64,000 nt of DNA from Acetobacteraceae bacterium ESL0709 (GCA_029433415.1 JAQTIA010000003.1:896501-960500); one strand, 5' to 3'; numbered from the stretch's first letter, positions 35,298 through 45,316 are shown. Notes: generated from the sequence alone by a model not told the origin. Translations and numbers: made by a program.

Positions 35298-35325
35298 TGA
35301 ATACGCCTCATGCCCAATAAGTCAA
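35298..35325 (-). promoter_or_regulatory. candidate sigma-70 promoter for the small RNA
   Basis: Minus strand: TTGACT (35325-35320), 16-base spacer, TATTCA (35303-35298). The -35 is near consensus, the -10 only fair. Transcription would begin about 35291, just before the first hairpin of the element. Confidence 0.4.
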
Positions 35326-35423
35326 GTGTCTTGAGGAAAACAGTTTCAACACAAGACCCACTGAAAAACCTCTTTCATTAATTTTACCCTTTTTTTGCTT
35401 TCCTTCGAGCAGTAAAAGAAAGC

Positions 35424-36557
35424 ATGGCGAGTCAGGGCAACATACCAGAGCGACGTCTTTTCAAGCTCATAGATCGCTATGTGCTGCGTCAGCTTCTTGT
35501 GGCACTTCTGGGATTAACCTGCGGAGCCATTGCTCTTATATGGCTGACACAATCGCTCCATTTTGTCTCACTCATCGTACAGCATGGTCTTTCCCTGCGG
35601 GCTTTCCTGCACCTCACTCTCCTGATGGTGCCTTCTTTCGCAGCGGTTATTCTGCCTGTCAGCACCTTTCTGGTCATTCTTTTTATTTACCAGAAACTCA
35701 GTCATGATCGCGAAATTGTCGTATTAAGCGCAATGGGACTCTCGCCCCTCAGACTGGCACGCCCCGCCCTGCTATGCGGGCTGATTGCCACTATATTTGG
35801 CTATATCCTGACCTTATGGATGGCCCCTGCCTCCTATCATGCCTTCCATAGTTACGAATTCCAGATCCGCAACCGCATTGCGGCGTTCCTGCTGGAAGAA
35901 GGCGTCTTCACCCCCGTCTCTCCCACCATGACAATCTATATTCATGAAAAAAAGAACGGGAATGAATTTCGGGGCGTGATGATTCAGGATGAGAAAGACC
36001 CCGCCCATCCTGTCACGATTTTTGCTGAACGGGGCACGCTTTTTTCCCGGCCTGAAGGACCGAGACTAATTCTTACCAACGGCACACGGCAGCAGCTTGA
36101 CCGCCATAGCCTGAAAATTAACGAATTGCAGTTCGAGAATGACACACTGGATCTCACAACCTCTTCCAGCCATAAGCAGCTCAGCCAGGATGCCACCGAA
36201 CTCCCGTTAAAGACCCTCCTCTCCCCACCGGGAGATACGCCCGTAACCATGCAGAACAAACTAAAGGTCGAGGGCTGGAACCGCCTTATCGCCCCGCTTT
36301 TCACGCTCGCCTACAGCGTCATAGGCGTCGTCTTTATCCTGCGGAGCCGGTTCTCGCGTTATGGCAGTTTTATGCTGCCATTGATCGCCATTCTAGGCGT
36401 CGTCGGGCTTCTGACCCTTTCACTGATGTTCAAGAGCATGGCCCAGCGCCATATAGAACTTGTTTCGCTTCTGGCGCTGGAAGCCATTCTGCCCACCCTT
36501 ACAGGGCTGACGGCTCTCGCCATGATGTCACGCGGTAGCAGAAGGACGCCACCATGA
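35424..36557 (+). CDS. lptF: LPS export ABC transporter permease LptF
   Basis: One of the two permeases that, with the LptB ATPase, extract lipopolysaccharide from the inner membrane. 377 residues with the YjgP/YjgQ layout: three membrane segments (about 20-45, 60-85, 100-130), a large periplasmic beta-jellyroll domain (about 140-275), three more segments at 285-370. The N-terminal IDRYVLRQLL helix is typical. Its stop overlaps the lptG ATG (ATGA). lptB is not in the window. Confidence 0.9.
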   Translation: MASQGNIPERRLFKLIDRYVLRQLLVALLGLTCGAIALIWLTQSLHFVSLIVQHGLSLRAFLHLTLLMVPSFAAVILPVSTFLVILFIYQKLSHDREIVVLSAMGLSPLRLARPALLCGLIATIFGYILTLWMAPASYHAFHSYEFQIRNRIAAFLLEEGVFTPVSPTMTIYIHEKKNGNEFRGVMIQDEKDPAHPVTIFAERGTLFSRPEGPRLILTNGTRQQLDRHSLKINELQFENDTLDLTTSSSHKQLSQDATELPLKTLLSPPGDTPVTMQNKLKVEGWNRLIAPLFTLAYSVIGVVFILRSRFSRYGSFMLPLIAILGVVGLLTLSLMFKSMAQRHIELVSLLALEAILPTLTGLTALAMMSRGSRRTPP

Positions 36558-37750
36558 GCCGTTTCATGGGTGCATGGCGTTTCAGGCGGAAATCCCTGAA
36601 CGCGGTTTACCTCTTTCTTGAGGAAGAAGCCATTGCCGACAGTTTTGGCTATTCCCGGACGCTCTCCTACTACGTGGCGAGGCGTTTTCTTGTCATCAGC
36701 GTACTGATTATTATGGCGCTGACTTTTCTGATCTCCCTCTTCGATTTTATTGATCTTCTGAGACGCGCCGCCAGCCATCCCGCTGCGGGATTCGGCTCCG
36801 TGCTGGAAATTGCAGGACTGCATATCCCTTATTACGCGCTCTATGTCCTGCCTTTTGCCATGCTCCTGGCCGGCATTGTCTGTTTTTCCGGTCTTGCGCG
36901 TTCATCAGAGCTGGTTGTCGCACGGGGAGCTGGCGTTTCCGCCTGGCAAATCCTGATCAGCCCCATTATCTGCGCCATTATGGTTGGGGTGTTTTTCACC
37001 ACGGTCCTCTCGCCACTTTCTTCAGCAATGTACAGCAAGGCTGACCGGCTTGATGCACGGCTCCTGAAAAATGAAAGCTCCACTCTCGATTTCAGGCAGG
37101 ACTCGCTTTGGATCTGGCAGGGAAACCAGGAGACAAAAGGCAGCACGCTTTTTCATCTCAAACACCTCCATCTGGAAAAGGAACGCCTCAAGACTTCGGA
37201 CATCACCTTGTTCGATCTGGATTCCCGCCATCATATTCTCCAGCGGATAGAGGCCCCCACCGGAGAACTCTTCAAAGGAGAATGGTCCTTTCAGAACAGC
37301 ATAAGCCTGACAGCCACCGGCAAGCCTCGTCTTCTGGGAACGATTCACAGACCCGCCAGTCTGAGCCTGAAACAGATGCTCAACCATGCCGCCCCCGCTG
37401 ATACACTCTCGGTCTGGGCGCTGCCTCATGCGATTCACCTGCTCAGCCAGTCAGGCTTTTCCACAATACAAATGAAATTACGCTTTCAGTCACTTTTGGC
37501 TCTTCCCTTCCTGGCCGGTACAATGGTACTGGTATCGGCCGGGTTTTCAATGCGCCCTTCGCGAAGAGGTGGTATTGCCCAGCTTCTTGCCAGTGGTGTC
37601 TTGACTGGTTTTGCGCTATTTGCAATTTCAAAGATTGCAGAGCAACTGGGAAAATCGGGCGCTCTCCCGCCTCTCATGGCGGCTTGGGCGCCAACATTGG
37701 CAGGATTATGCGTTGCCATGGCCCTGCTCTTATTTATGGAGGACGGTTAA
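36554..37750 (+). CDS. lptG: LPS export ABC transporter permease LptG
   Basis: 398 residues, partner of LptF. TLSYYVARRFLVISVLIIM marks the first membrane segment, preceded by an N-terminal extension of about 30 residues. The central periplasmic domain (about 135-280) is followed by three membrane segments; FQSLLALPFLAGTMVLVSAGF is the family hallmark near 320. The stop shares one base with the lptD start (TAATG). Confidence 0.9.
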   Translation: MSRFMGAWRFRRKSLNAVYLFLEEEAIADSFGYSRTLSYYVARRFLVISVLIIMALTFLISLFDFIDLLRRAASHPAAGFGSVLEIAGLHIPYYALYVLPFAMLLAGIVCFSGLARSSELVVARGAGVSAWQILISPIICAIMVGVFFTTVLSPLSSAMYSKADRLDARLLKNESSTLDFRQDSLWIWQGNQETKGSTLFHLKHLHLEKERLKTSDITLFDLDSRHHILQRIEAPTGELFKGEWSFQNSISLTATGKPRLLGTIHRPASLSLKQMLNHAAPADTLSVWALPHAIHLLSQSGFSTIQMKLRFQSLLALPFLAGTMVLVSAGFSMRPSRRGGIAQLLASGVLTGFALFAISKIAEQLGKSGALPPLMAAWAPTLAGLCVAMALLLFMEDG

Positions 37751-40083
37751 TGCCTGAGCCCGGAACTTTTCCGTCCGGTTTGAAGAAACGATTCTCGTTT
37801 CTCTGTTTCACCCTTGCCGGTACGGCCTTGGGTGTAATGTCCGCTCCTGTCTCTTACGCGCAGGACGATCAGAGCGATGCAGCCAAACGGAAATCTTCGA
37901 CTGTCAATAATTCCCCGCCTCATCTTTCCGCCCAACAGCCACTGACATACCTTGCCGACCATGAAAGTTACGACAAGACGGGGCTGGTCATCTGGCAGGG
38001 TAATGTGCGCGTCTGGCAGGGCACACAAGCCATGCGGGCCGATAAAATCACCTATGACCGCGCCAGCGGCATCATGCGGGCGGAAGGGCACGTCGCTCTT
38101 GTCCAGGATAATGGCAGCACCACCTATGCTGACCATGTCGAATTTACCGAAGGTCTCAAAAACGGCATCGGCTCCTCAATCTATATGAAAATGCAGCAGA
38201 ATGCCAAACTCGCTGCGACTGGCATGAGGCGCACCAACACGCAGGTGACGGATTTCTCCAACGTCGTCTATACCGCCTGTAATCTCTGCGAAGAGCACCC
38301 CGATTTCCCTCCCTTCTGGCAAATCAAGGCTTATGGCGCGACGCAGGACAAGGAGCATGTCAACGTAGAATTCAACCATGCCTGGCTGAAAATGCTGGGA
38401 TTCCCGGTTTTCTACTTCCCCTATTTCGCCGTTACCGATCCGACTGTCAAACGTCATAGCGGCTTCCTGATACCCAATGTCAGCCCGCATGACCGTTATC
38501 TCGGCACCTATTTCACAATCCCTTATTTCCTGGTGCTTGATGACCAGCAGGATCTGACCCTCGATCCCCTCATCGCCACCAAGACCGGTCCCCAGCTTAC
38601 CGCCCTTTATCGTAACTGGATGAATTTTGGACGCCTGAATGTCAAAGGTGGCATCGCCGATGATACGCGTCGCAACCAGCCTTATATCAACACATTCGGT
38701 GACCAGCTCAACCGCTCGGGCCGGCATGGGGCACAAGGCTATCTTTTCGCCAATGGTGACTTCTCCATATCAGATCACTGGCGCGCTGGCTTCAAAGGTG
38801 ACATCGCAAGCTCTGCCAACTATATGCGCGACTACCGCGTCCCTGGTTACGGTAATGACGTCCTGAGTTCCAATATCTATCTGGAAGGATATGGCGTCGG
38901 CTCCTATCTGAGGACTGACGCACAGGCCTATCAGGGCCTCAACCGCGGTATCATCAACAACTCCGCCCTGCCTTTCGCCCTCCCACGCTTTACCTACGAA
39001 TTCCAGGGAGAGCCTGACGCCTTGGGAGGGAGATTCAGCCTCCACACCACCGACTTCTTCGTCTATCGCTCCCGCGGTGCCGTTGACCAGCGCGGCGAGC
39101 TGGCCATGCAATGGGACAGGCCCTTCCGCAATAGCCTCGGGCAGCAATGGCTCCTGACCGCACGGCTGGACACAACGCTCTACCATGCCAAGCATCTTGA
39201 GGAGCAGCCCGGCTACGGTCATGATGGCAGTCACGTAAGAGGCACAATCCTGCCCACTATTGCCCTGAAAATGAACTGGCCATTCCTGCGCACTTTCGCC
39301 CATGGTCATGGCAGCCAGCTTTTTGAACCAATTGTCCAGTTTATTGCCGCGCCTAATATGGGTAATTCGATCAATCGCAATATTCCCAATGAAGACAGCT
39401 TCTCTTACGAATTCAGCGATACAACCCTCTTTGCCCTCAACCGTTATATGGGCACGGACCGCCTTGATAGCGGCCTGCGTGCCAATGTGGGCTTCCACCA
39501 GAACTGGACGTGGAATGGCCGCAGCATAGACATGCTGGTTGGCGAGAGTTTTCAGGAACATATTGACCGTAACCGAATCCCCTATTCCGGCCTCGACCAT
39601 TATGTCTCGGACCCGGTGGGGCGCATTACCATTACACCCAGTGAATATTTCGACCTGACAGCGCGCGGGCGTTATAATCCTTGGCGCGGCAATCTGGATT
39701 ATGGAGAGGCCCTGTTTTCAACCGGCGTGCCACTACTGCGCTTTACGGGCGGTTACGTATATGAGCCTGTCACACCTTATTACATGTACCGCATGAATTA
39801 CCGTGAACTGCGCAATATCCCGTACCTGAAACCGACCAACGAATTTACAGGCCGCGTTACTTCGCAATTCGGGCAATATCATATCTCCGCTTATACCAGA
39901 CGCAGCCTTCAGGCCAATAAGGCCATCGCCTATGGTGGCGATTTCGGCTATGAAAATGACTGTTTTGGGCTGGACGTGATTTACATCAAGCAGTACACCT
40001 ATGTTGGCGGTGAGAAAAGAGGTTCGACGGTTCTGCTCAATTTCTACTTCAAAACCATTGGCACATTCGGGGTTAACGGCTGA
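37750..40083 (+). CDS. lptD: LPS-assembly outer-membrane protein LptD
   Basis: 777 residues. A signal peptide ends near VSYAQ (about residue 38). The N-terminal OstA/LptA-like jellyroll (about 60-190: GNVRVWQGTQAMRADKITYD, GIMRAEGHVAL) receives LPS from the periplasmic bridge. The C-terminal 550 residues form the beta barrel that inserts LPS in the outer leaflet. A Cys pair lies in TACNLCEEHP and another Cys near the C-terminus (YENDCFG), as expected for disulfide-linked LptD. ATG 37750 was chosen over an upstream in-frame start inside lptG. Confidence 0.95.
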   Translation: MPEPGTFPSGLKKRFSFLCFTLAGTALGVMSAPVSYAQDDQSDAAKRKSSTVNNSPPHLSAQQPLTYLADHESYDKTGLVIWQGNVRVWQGTQAMRADKITYDRASGIMRAEGHVALVQDNGSTTYADHVEFTEGLKNGIGSSIYMKMQQNAKLAATGMRRTNTQVTDFSNVVYTACNLCEEHPDFPPFWQIKAYGATQDKEHVNVEFNHAWLKMLGFPVFYFPYFAVTDPTVKRHSGFLIPNVSPHDRYLGTYFTIPYFLVLDDQQDLTLDPLIATKTGPQLTALYRNWMNFGRLNVKGGIADDTRRNQPYINTFGDQLNRSGRHGAQGYLFANGDFSISDHWRAGFKGDIASSANYMRDYRVPGYGNDVLSSNIYLEGYGVGSYLRTDAQAYQGLNRGIINNSALPFALPRFTYEFQGEPDALGGRFSLHTTDFFVYRSRGAVDQRGELAMQWDRPFRNSLGQQWLLTARLDTTLYHAKHLEEQPGYGHDGSHVRGTILPTIALKMNWPFLRTFAHGHGSQLFEPIVQFIAAPNMGNSINRNIPNEDSFSYEFSDTTLFALNRYMGTDRLDSGLRANVGFHQNWTWNGRSIDMLVGESFQEHIDRNRIPYSGLDHYVSDPVGRITITPSEYFDLTARGRYNPWRGNLDYGEALFSTGVPLLRFTGGYVYEPVTPYYMYRMNYRELRNIPYLKPTNEFTGRVTSQFGQYHISAYTRRSLQANKAIAYGGDFGYENDCFGLDVIYIKQYTYVGGEKRGSTVLLNFYFKTIGTFGVNG

Positions 40084-40086
40084 ATT

Positions 40087-41568
40087 ATGTTAGTGTCCTT
40101 ACGTTCTGCACTTCTTGCCTTTACAGCATGCTCCTGTGCTGCTCTGGCCTTTTCCCAGCCTCTTTACGCGGCACGGAAGCCTGACACTTCCACGTCAGCA
40201 TCAAATGGCCCCGTCAAGGAAGAGGGACTTGCCTCACACCCCGAGGAAGAGGAAGAGATCATTGCCGTGGTTAACGGGCAGGTTCTCACCAAACGCGACG
40301 TCAATGACCGTGCCCGTCTTTTTGTCCTCTCCACGGGCCTGCCTATCAGCTCTGACGTCATGCAGCGTATGCGGGGACAGATCATCAATCAGCTTATTGA
40401 TGAAAAACTGAAAATGCAGGAAATCTTGGCCAGGCATATCAATATTGAGCCTGAACAGATTGCAGGCGCCATCAGCACCATTGAAGAACGCAATGGCATG
40501 CCTAAAAACGCCCTGCGTCAACGCCTCGCCAGTGATGGTATTTCGCTGACAACGCTGATTGATCAGATTCGTGTCCAGATTGCCTGGATGCAGGTTCTGC
40601 GGCAGGAGCTTGGCCCCCGCAGCCGTGTCACGCCCGAGCAGATAACCCAGCGTGAGAAAGCCCTTCAGGCTGAGGCTGGGCGCCCGCAATATATGCTCAA
40701 TGAAATTTTTATTCCGGTTGAAGATCCCCGCCACGATGAAGTGGAGCTGGATTTCACCCAGATGATCATCAACCAGCTCCGCAGGGGTGCGCCTTTCCCC
40801 ATCGTCGCGGCCCAGTTCTCGCAGGATCAAAGTGCACTAGATGGTGGCGCCATGGGCTGGGTGCAGGAAGACCATCTGGATCCGGCCGTTGTTGAAGTCG
40901 TGCGCCAGATGCCTGATCGCGCCATTTCCAACCCCATCAGGGTGCCAGGCGGTTTTGTCATCGCCACGGTTCAGGCACGCCGGGTTGTCGGCAAGCAGAT
41001 GGGTACATTGCTGACATTGCGGCAGGCCTTCTTCCCTTTCCAGTCCCTTCTGGATCCCCAGAACCCGACAGAATCGCAAAAAACGATCCTTCAGCAAGCC
41101 ACCCATGCCTCCCAGACTCTTTCAGGCTGTAATGCCGTGGAAGCCCTCAATAAGAGCCTTGGAGAAAAACGTCCTACAGACCCCGGTACACAAGTGCTGG
41201 AACGTCTGACGCCCCAGATGCGCTCCATTCTGGACAAACTGCCTGAAAACAGGGCTACTCATCCTCTCGTTGCCCGCGATGGCATCGCCCTGCTGATGGT
41301 CTGCTCGCGCGAACAGAAAAACCTTGCCCAACAATCCCCCGGGCAGATTGCTGACCAACTTATGAATGAGCGCATTGAGCAAACCGCCCAGCAGTTACAG
41401 CGCGCCTTGCATCGTCGCGCCGTCATCAAGATCCGTTCCAACGTGCAGGAATTCCTGAAACATGGCTCTGATACGTCCTCCCATCAGGAGGATGGTCAGG
41501 ACAATCACAAGAAATCCCATAAAAAGACCAGCCAGCAGACCGAAGAGTCAGACCAGAACGATAACTGA
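40087..41568 (+). CDS. surA: periplasmic peptidylprolyl isomerase/chaperone SurA
   Basis: 493 residues: signal peptide (about 1-28), SurA N-terminal chaperone domain (VNGQVLTKRDVNDRARLF onward, about 60-190), one parvulin domain (about 200-300, YMLNEIFIP, SALDGGAMGWV, VPGGFVIATV), a further degenerate segment, and a His/Lys/Ser-rich tail of about 35 residues. It assists folding of barrel proteins such as LptD, encoded 3 bases upstream. The single recognisable parvulin domain is usual in alphaproteobacteria. Confidence 0.9.
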   Translation: MLVSLRSALLAFTACSCAALAFSQPLYAARKPDTSTSASNGPVKEEGLASHPEEEEEIIAVVNGQVLTKRDVNDRARLFVLSTGLPISSDVMQRMRGQIINQLIDEKLKMQEILARHINIEPEQIAGAISTIEERNGMPKNALRQRLASDGISLTTLIDQIRVQIAWMQVLRQELGPRSRVTPEQITQREKALQAEAGRPQYMLNEIFIPVEDPRHDEVELDFTQMIINQLRRGAPFPIVAAQFSQDQSALDGGAMGWVQEDHLDPAVVEVVRQMPDRAISNPIRVPGGFVIATVQARRVVGKQMGTLLTLRQAFFPFQSLLDPQNPTESQKTILQQATHASQTLSGCNAVEALNKSLGEKRPTDPGTQVLERLTPQMRSILDKLPENRATHPLVARDGIALLMVCSREQKNLAQQSPGQIADQLMNERIEQTAQQLQRALHRRAVIKIRSNVQEFLKHGSDTSSHQEDGQDNHKKSHKKTSQQTEESDQNDN

Positions 41569-42414
41569 ATGAGCCAGACCACAGAGAGACTGAAAACCCT
41601 CCCCTCTCTCCGGGATTCGATCATCCGGCATGGACTGGAAGCCCGCAAGGCTTTGGGACAGCATTTTCTGCTCGATCCCGGTATATGTTCCCACATTGCC
41701 AGCCTTGGGGGAACGCTTGAAGGCCGGCATATCATTGAGATCGGACCAGGACCGGGTGGCCTGACACGTGCCCTGCTTCTGACAAAAGCTGAAACAATTA
41801 GTGCCGTCGAGATTGATCCGCGCGCCTGGCCTTTGCTGGAAGAACTTTGCGACGCTTTCCCTGAAAGACTCTCCCTCTTCAGGCAGGACGCTCTGACGCT
41901 GGACGCTACCACTCTCTGCCCGGCCCCACGGCAGATTATCGCCAACCTTCCCTATAATGTTGCCACACCTTTACTGGTTGGATGGCTCAGACAAGCCGCA
42001 CAATGGGAACGATTGATCCTTATGTTCCAGAAAGAAGTCGCTGAACGGATTTGCGCCGAACCGGGAAGCTCAGCTTACGGGCGATTGGCCGTTCTATCCC
42101 AATGGTGCGCTGACTGTTCCGTCGCCATGACCCTGCCACCCGGTGCTTTTTCCCCACCACCGAAGGTCAGCTCCGCCGTCGCCTGTCTTGTCCCCCATAA
42201 GAACCAGCCTTCACCCGCCCTCTTCAAGGCAATGGAACAAGTCACAGCAGCCGCTTTCGGACAAAGACGCAAAATGCTGCGTGCTTCGCTGAAATCCATC
42301 GGAGGCGAAACCTTGCTTGATAGAGTCGCCATAGACCCGACACGGCGCGCCGAAACACTCACCATTGAGGAATTTGACCGCCTGGCAAGGGACCATCTCG
42401 CAAGCCGCTCCTAA
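41569..42414 (+). CDS. rsmA: 16S rRNA (adenine1518/1519-N6,N6)-dimethyltransferase
   Basis: KsgA/RsmA dimethylates two adjacent adenines near the 3' end of 16S rRNA. ARKALGQHFLLD opens the fold; the SAM-binding motif is IIEIGPGPGGLTRALL, the catalytic motif ANLPYNVATPLL. 281 residues, normal. Its ATG follows the surA stop directly. pdxA, often found between surA and rsmA, is absent here. The end overlaps cfa on the other strand by four bases. Confidence 0.95.
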   Translation: MSQTTERLKTLPSLRDSIIRHGLEARKALGQHFLLDPGICSHIASLGGTLEGRHIIEIGPGPGGLTRALLLTKAETISAVEIDPRAWPLLEELCDAFPERLSLFRQDALTLDATTLCPAPRQIIANLPYNVATPLLVGWLRQAAQWERLILMFQKEVAERICAEPGSSAYGRLAVLSQWCADCSVAMTLPPGAFSPPPKVSSAVACLVPHKNQPSPALFKAMEQVTAAAFGQRRKMLRASLKSIGGETLLDRVAIDPTRRAETLTIEEFDRLARDHLASRS

Positions 42415-43619
42415 CCTCCTTTCCGGGAAAACATATAATCACGCGTGAAAGGAACGGCATTGATATCCGGTGTCAGCTGAATCTGGAAATTCATATGGCC
42501 TTGCACGCGAAAAGCCTGCTCGCTGGCCAGAAGATAAAGCTCGAACATACGCACGAAACGATCATCATAAAGCGCCCTGATTTTTTCGCGGTTCTGGCTG
42601 AAACGTCTGTACCATTCTTCTATCGTTCTGGCATAATGCAGACGCAGTATTTCACAGTCTGTTACCCATAATCCCGTCTTTTCGACCACGGCAAAGACTT
42701 CGCTCAAGGCCGGTGAGTAACCTCCGGGGAAAATATATTTGGCAATCCAGGGATTGGTCGTCGCAGGACCATCCATACGGCCTATTGAATGAATAAGTGC
42801 AATGCCATCCGGCTTAAGGCAACGTTTTATATCCAGGAAAAAAGTCTCGTAATATTTCAGCCCTACATGTTCAAACATGCCCACGGAAACAATACGGTCA
42901 AAATGTCTTTTACAGGTCCGGTAATCCATCAGCTCAAAATGCACCCTGTCCTCAAGACCGGCTGCCTCGGCTCTCTGGCGCGCTACACTGAGCTGCTCGA
43001 CAGAAAGGGTAATTCCCGTCACTCTGGCTCCATAATCACGCGCCAGAGTCAGGGCCATGCCACCCCAGCCACACCCTATGTCAAGAACCTCCAGACCGGG
43101 ACGTTCGAGACAGAGTTTGGCAGCAATATGACGCTTTTTCGCTTCCTGTGCCTCTTCCAAAGTCATATCCTCACGCTCGAAATAGGCACAGGAATATTGG
43201 AGATCCCTGTCAAGGAAAAGGGAATAGAGCCTGCCATCGAGGTCATAATGATGGGCCACATTCCGACGTGATCGTCTCAGGGAATTCAAAGGCTGCATCA
43301 GGCGCATGAGCTGGCGCAGATGGGCGCCTATTTCATTACTGACCAAAGTATGATTCTGCAAATTCTGCATCAGGACATGAAGAAGCGTCCTGAGCGAACA
43401 ATTTTTGGGCAGTACGTGCCCGTTCATATATTCTTCACCAAAAGAGAGCGCCGGATTAAGAGCTATGGCATGTTCTGCCTTAAGGGTCGTAATTTCCAAG
43501 GCTGCCTCATCACCAGGATTCTGCCCAATATAACGGCGCGATGACCCATCACTGAATGTAACCGTCAAAATACCTGTCTGAATAAAATTCCTGAGCAGAA
43601 TATCTAGAACACGCCTCAT
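42411..43619 (-). CDS. cfa: cyclopropane-fatty-acyl-phospholipid synthase
   Basis: Adds a methylene bridge from SAM across the double bond of membrane acyl chains, a modification linked to acid and ethanol tolerance. 402 residues: N-terminal domain (about 1-130), SAM motif LDIGCGWGGMALTLARDYG near 180, TGITLSVEQL, and the active-site region VSVGMFEHVGLKYYETFF. The C-terminal YFMxR-like helix region (LHYARTIEEWYRRF) is present. Convergent with rsmA. The 130 bases upstream are AT-rich with no clear promoter. Confidence 0.93.
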   Translation of the reverse strand: MRRVLDILLRNFIQTGILTVTFSDGSSRRYIGQNPGDEAALEITTLKAEHAIALNPALSFGEEYMNGHVLPKNCSLRTLLHVLMQNLQNHTLVSNEIGAHLRQLMRLMQPLNSLRRSRRNVAHHYDLDGRLYSLFLDRDLQYSCAYFEREDMTLEEAQEAKKRHIAAKLCLERPGLEVLDIGCGWGGMALTLARDYGARVTGITLSVEQLSVARQRAEAAGLEDRVHFELMDYRTCKRHFDRIVSVGMFEHVGLKYYETFFLDIKRCLKPDGIALIHSIGRMDGPATTNPWIAKYIFPGGYSPALSEVFAVVEKTGLWVTDCEILRLHYARTIEEWYRRFSQNREKIRALYDDRFVRMFELYLLASEQAFRVQGHMNFQIQLTPDINAVPFTRDYMFSRKGG

Positions 43620-43754
43620 AAAAACGCCCCCTTGAAATTTTACGCTATTTTTACACTCTCACTAACATTCCCATAACATCAGGATTCTAAAGATATATTT
43701 TACAGTTCTTCACAATGAGCAAAAATATCCTACTTATTTAATGCTGAAAGATAA

Positions 43755-43791
43755 TAAAAAAACCCGGCGAAGATATCTCCGCCGGGTTTTT
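43755..43791. terminator. bidirectional intrinsic terminator after rplI
   Basis: AACCCGGCG (43761-43769) pairs with CGCCGGGTT (43780-43788); A-rich on the left and T-rich on the right, so it works in both directions. It ends the rpsF-rpsR-rplI transcript. Confidence 0.85.
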
Positions 43792-43817
43792 CTGTTTCGT
43801 AAGCTTTCCAGAAAGGC

Positions 43818-44441
43818 CTAGCGTGCAGCCTCATCGGCCGCCACTGTCGCCGCCTCAATAGCAGCCAGCTCGGCTGCCTCAGCTGCTTTTTCTTCAGCAA
43901 TCTGTTCAGCATGCAGTTCACCGAGGATATTCTCCTCTTCTTCCTGCACAACCGGCTCTTCACCGCGGGCCTGACGCTCTGCTTCTTCCTCGGAGCGGGC
44001 CACGTTGACCACAACCTTGATAGAAACTTCAGGATGAAGAACGATCTTCGCTTCCGCAAGACCCAGGAACTTGATAGGAGACTCAAGCACAACCTGCTGG
44101 CGTGTCACTGTCAAACCAGCTGCCGTTGCAGCGGCCGCGATATCGCGCGTGGTAACAGAGCCATAGAGGCTTCCGCTATCACCTGCCTGACGGATAACAA
44201 TAACGCTCAACCCATCCATACGCTCGGAAAGGCGTTCTGCCTCTTCGCGCTTATGCAGGTTATGAGCCTCAAGCTGGGCACGCTCTGTCTCAAAGCGTTT
44301 GCGATTGGCCGCATTGGCACGCAGCGCTTTACCCTGAGGCAGCAGATAGTTGCGGGCATAACCCGGCTTCACACGGACGATATCGCCCATCTGACCCAGA
44401 TTTTCGACACGCTGCAAAAGAATGATTTCTGTCTGTGACAT
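43818..44441 (-). CDS. rplI: 50S ribosomal protein L9
   Basis: 207 residues. The N-terminal rRNA-binding domain has the L9 signature [21 protein letters not shown], followed by the long connecting helix (about 45-80) and the C-terminal domain ([12 protein letters not shown]). The tail after about 150 is Glu/Ala-rich and longer than in E. coli, as is common in alphaproteobacteria. Last gene of the rpsF-rpsR-rplI operon, 10 bases after rpsR. Confidence 0.97.
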   Translation of the reverse strand: MSQTEIILLQRVENLGQMGDIVRVKPGYARNYLLPQGKALRANAANRKRFETERAQLEAHNLHKREEAERLSERMDGLSVIVIRQAGDSGSLYGSVTTRDIAAAATAAGLTVTRQQVVLESPIKFLGLAEAKIVLHPEVSIKVVVNVARSEEEAERQARGEEPVVQEEEENILGELHAEQIAEEKAAEAAELAAIEAATVAADEAAR

Positions 44442-44451
44442 AACGCGCTCC

Positions 44452-44733
44452 TTAGCTTACAACATAAGGGAGCAATGCAAGGAAGCGTGCCCGCTTGATT
44501 GCCTGCGCCAGTTCACGCTGTTTCTTTGCCGAGACAGCCGTAATACGGCTGGGGACGATTTTCCCACGCTCGGAAAGATAACGGCTCAGAAGTCTTACAT
44601 CCTTATAATCAATCTTCGGCGCATTCGCACCAGAGAACGGGCAGGATTTACGACGACGGAAGAAAGGACGACGCGCCCCGACAGCCATACGACGTGTGGC
44701 GGGATTCACTTCAGGTGATGTGGTATCGGACAT
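44452..44733 (-). CDS. rpsR: 30S ribosomal protein S18
   Basis: 93 residues. [31 protein letters not shown] and [19 protein letters not shown] are the S18 core. S18 binds next to S6 on the platform of the small subunit, matching the gene order. Six bases after rpsF. Confidence 0.98.
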   Translation of the reverse strand: MSDTTSPEVNPATRRMAVGARRPFFRRRKSCPFSGANAPKIDYKDVRLLSRYLSERGKIVPSRITAVSAKKQRELAQAIKRARFLALLPYVVS

Positions 44734-44739
44734 AATCTC

Positions 44740-45198
44740 TTATTCCCCGTCTTCAAAAGCAAGGTCACGAGCCTCAAGAGACTCATTGTTACGCCGGCCA
44801 CCACGACCGCTTTCGAAACGGCCACCGCCTGCACGTGGACCACCACGCGAAGCGCCGCGTTCACCACGGTCATCACCCTTGCGCGACAGGATCGGAGAGG
44901 GTGTATCGTCAATTTCCTCAACGCGCAATGTCAGGACACGCAACACGTCTTCGTTAAGGGAAAGCTGACGCTCCATCTCGCGCACAGCAGTGATGGAGGC
45001 ATCAATGCCCAGAAGGACATAATGGCCCTTGCGGTTCTTCTTGATGCGGTAAGCCAGTGTGCGCAGACCCCAGAACTCACGTTTGAGGACTTTGCCTTCC
45101 TGCTCTGCAAGCTGGGCCGTGATGGTCTCGACCAAGCCTTCGACCTGAGCCTGAGAGACATCATTACGTGCAATCAGCACGGTCTCATAAAGTGGCAT
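44740..45198 (-). CDS. rpsF: 30S ribosomal protein S6
   Basis: 152 residues from ATG 45198 (MPLYETVLIAR), which has GGGAG seven bases ahead; ATG 45204 is two codons earlier. The S6 domain (1-95) contains KREFWGLRTLAYRIKKNRKGHY. The tail from about 100 is rich in Arg and Gly (RGERGASRGGPRAGGGRF), longer than in enteric S6. It lies first in the operon behind a good promoter. Confidence 0.96.
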   Translation of the reverse strand: MPLYETVLIARNDVSQAQVEGLVETITAQLAEQEGKVLKREFWGLRTLAYRIKKNRKGHYVLLGIDASITAVREMERQLSLNEDVLRVLTLRVEEIDDTPSPILSRKGDDRGERGASRGGPRAGGGRFESGRGGRRNNESLEARDLAFEDGE

Positions 45199-45316
45199 GA
45201 ACACTCCCTTCGGATAAAATCAACCCGGACCAGCCCTCTGCCAGCCTCATTCAGCCCGTTAAACGCACTGCGGGTATAGCCGAACATCGCCATAATGCAC
45301 GGCAGGGAAAGAGGGC

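Noticed and set aside
38770-39600. Long antisense frame inside lptD
   Set aside because: It lies fully opposite a well-supported outer-membrane protein gene and has no family features or ribosome site; an effect of codon bias. The same holds for antisense frames in nadB, rpoD and carB.
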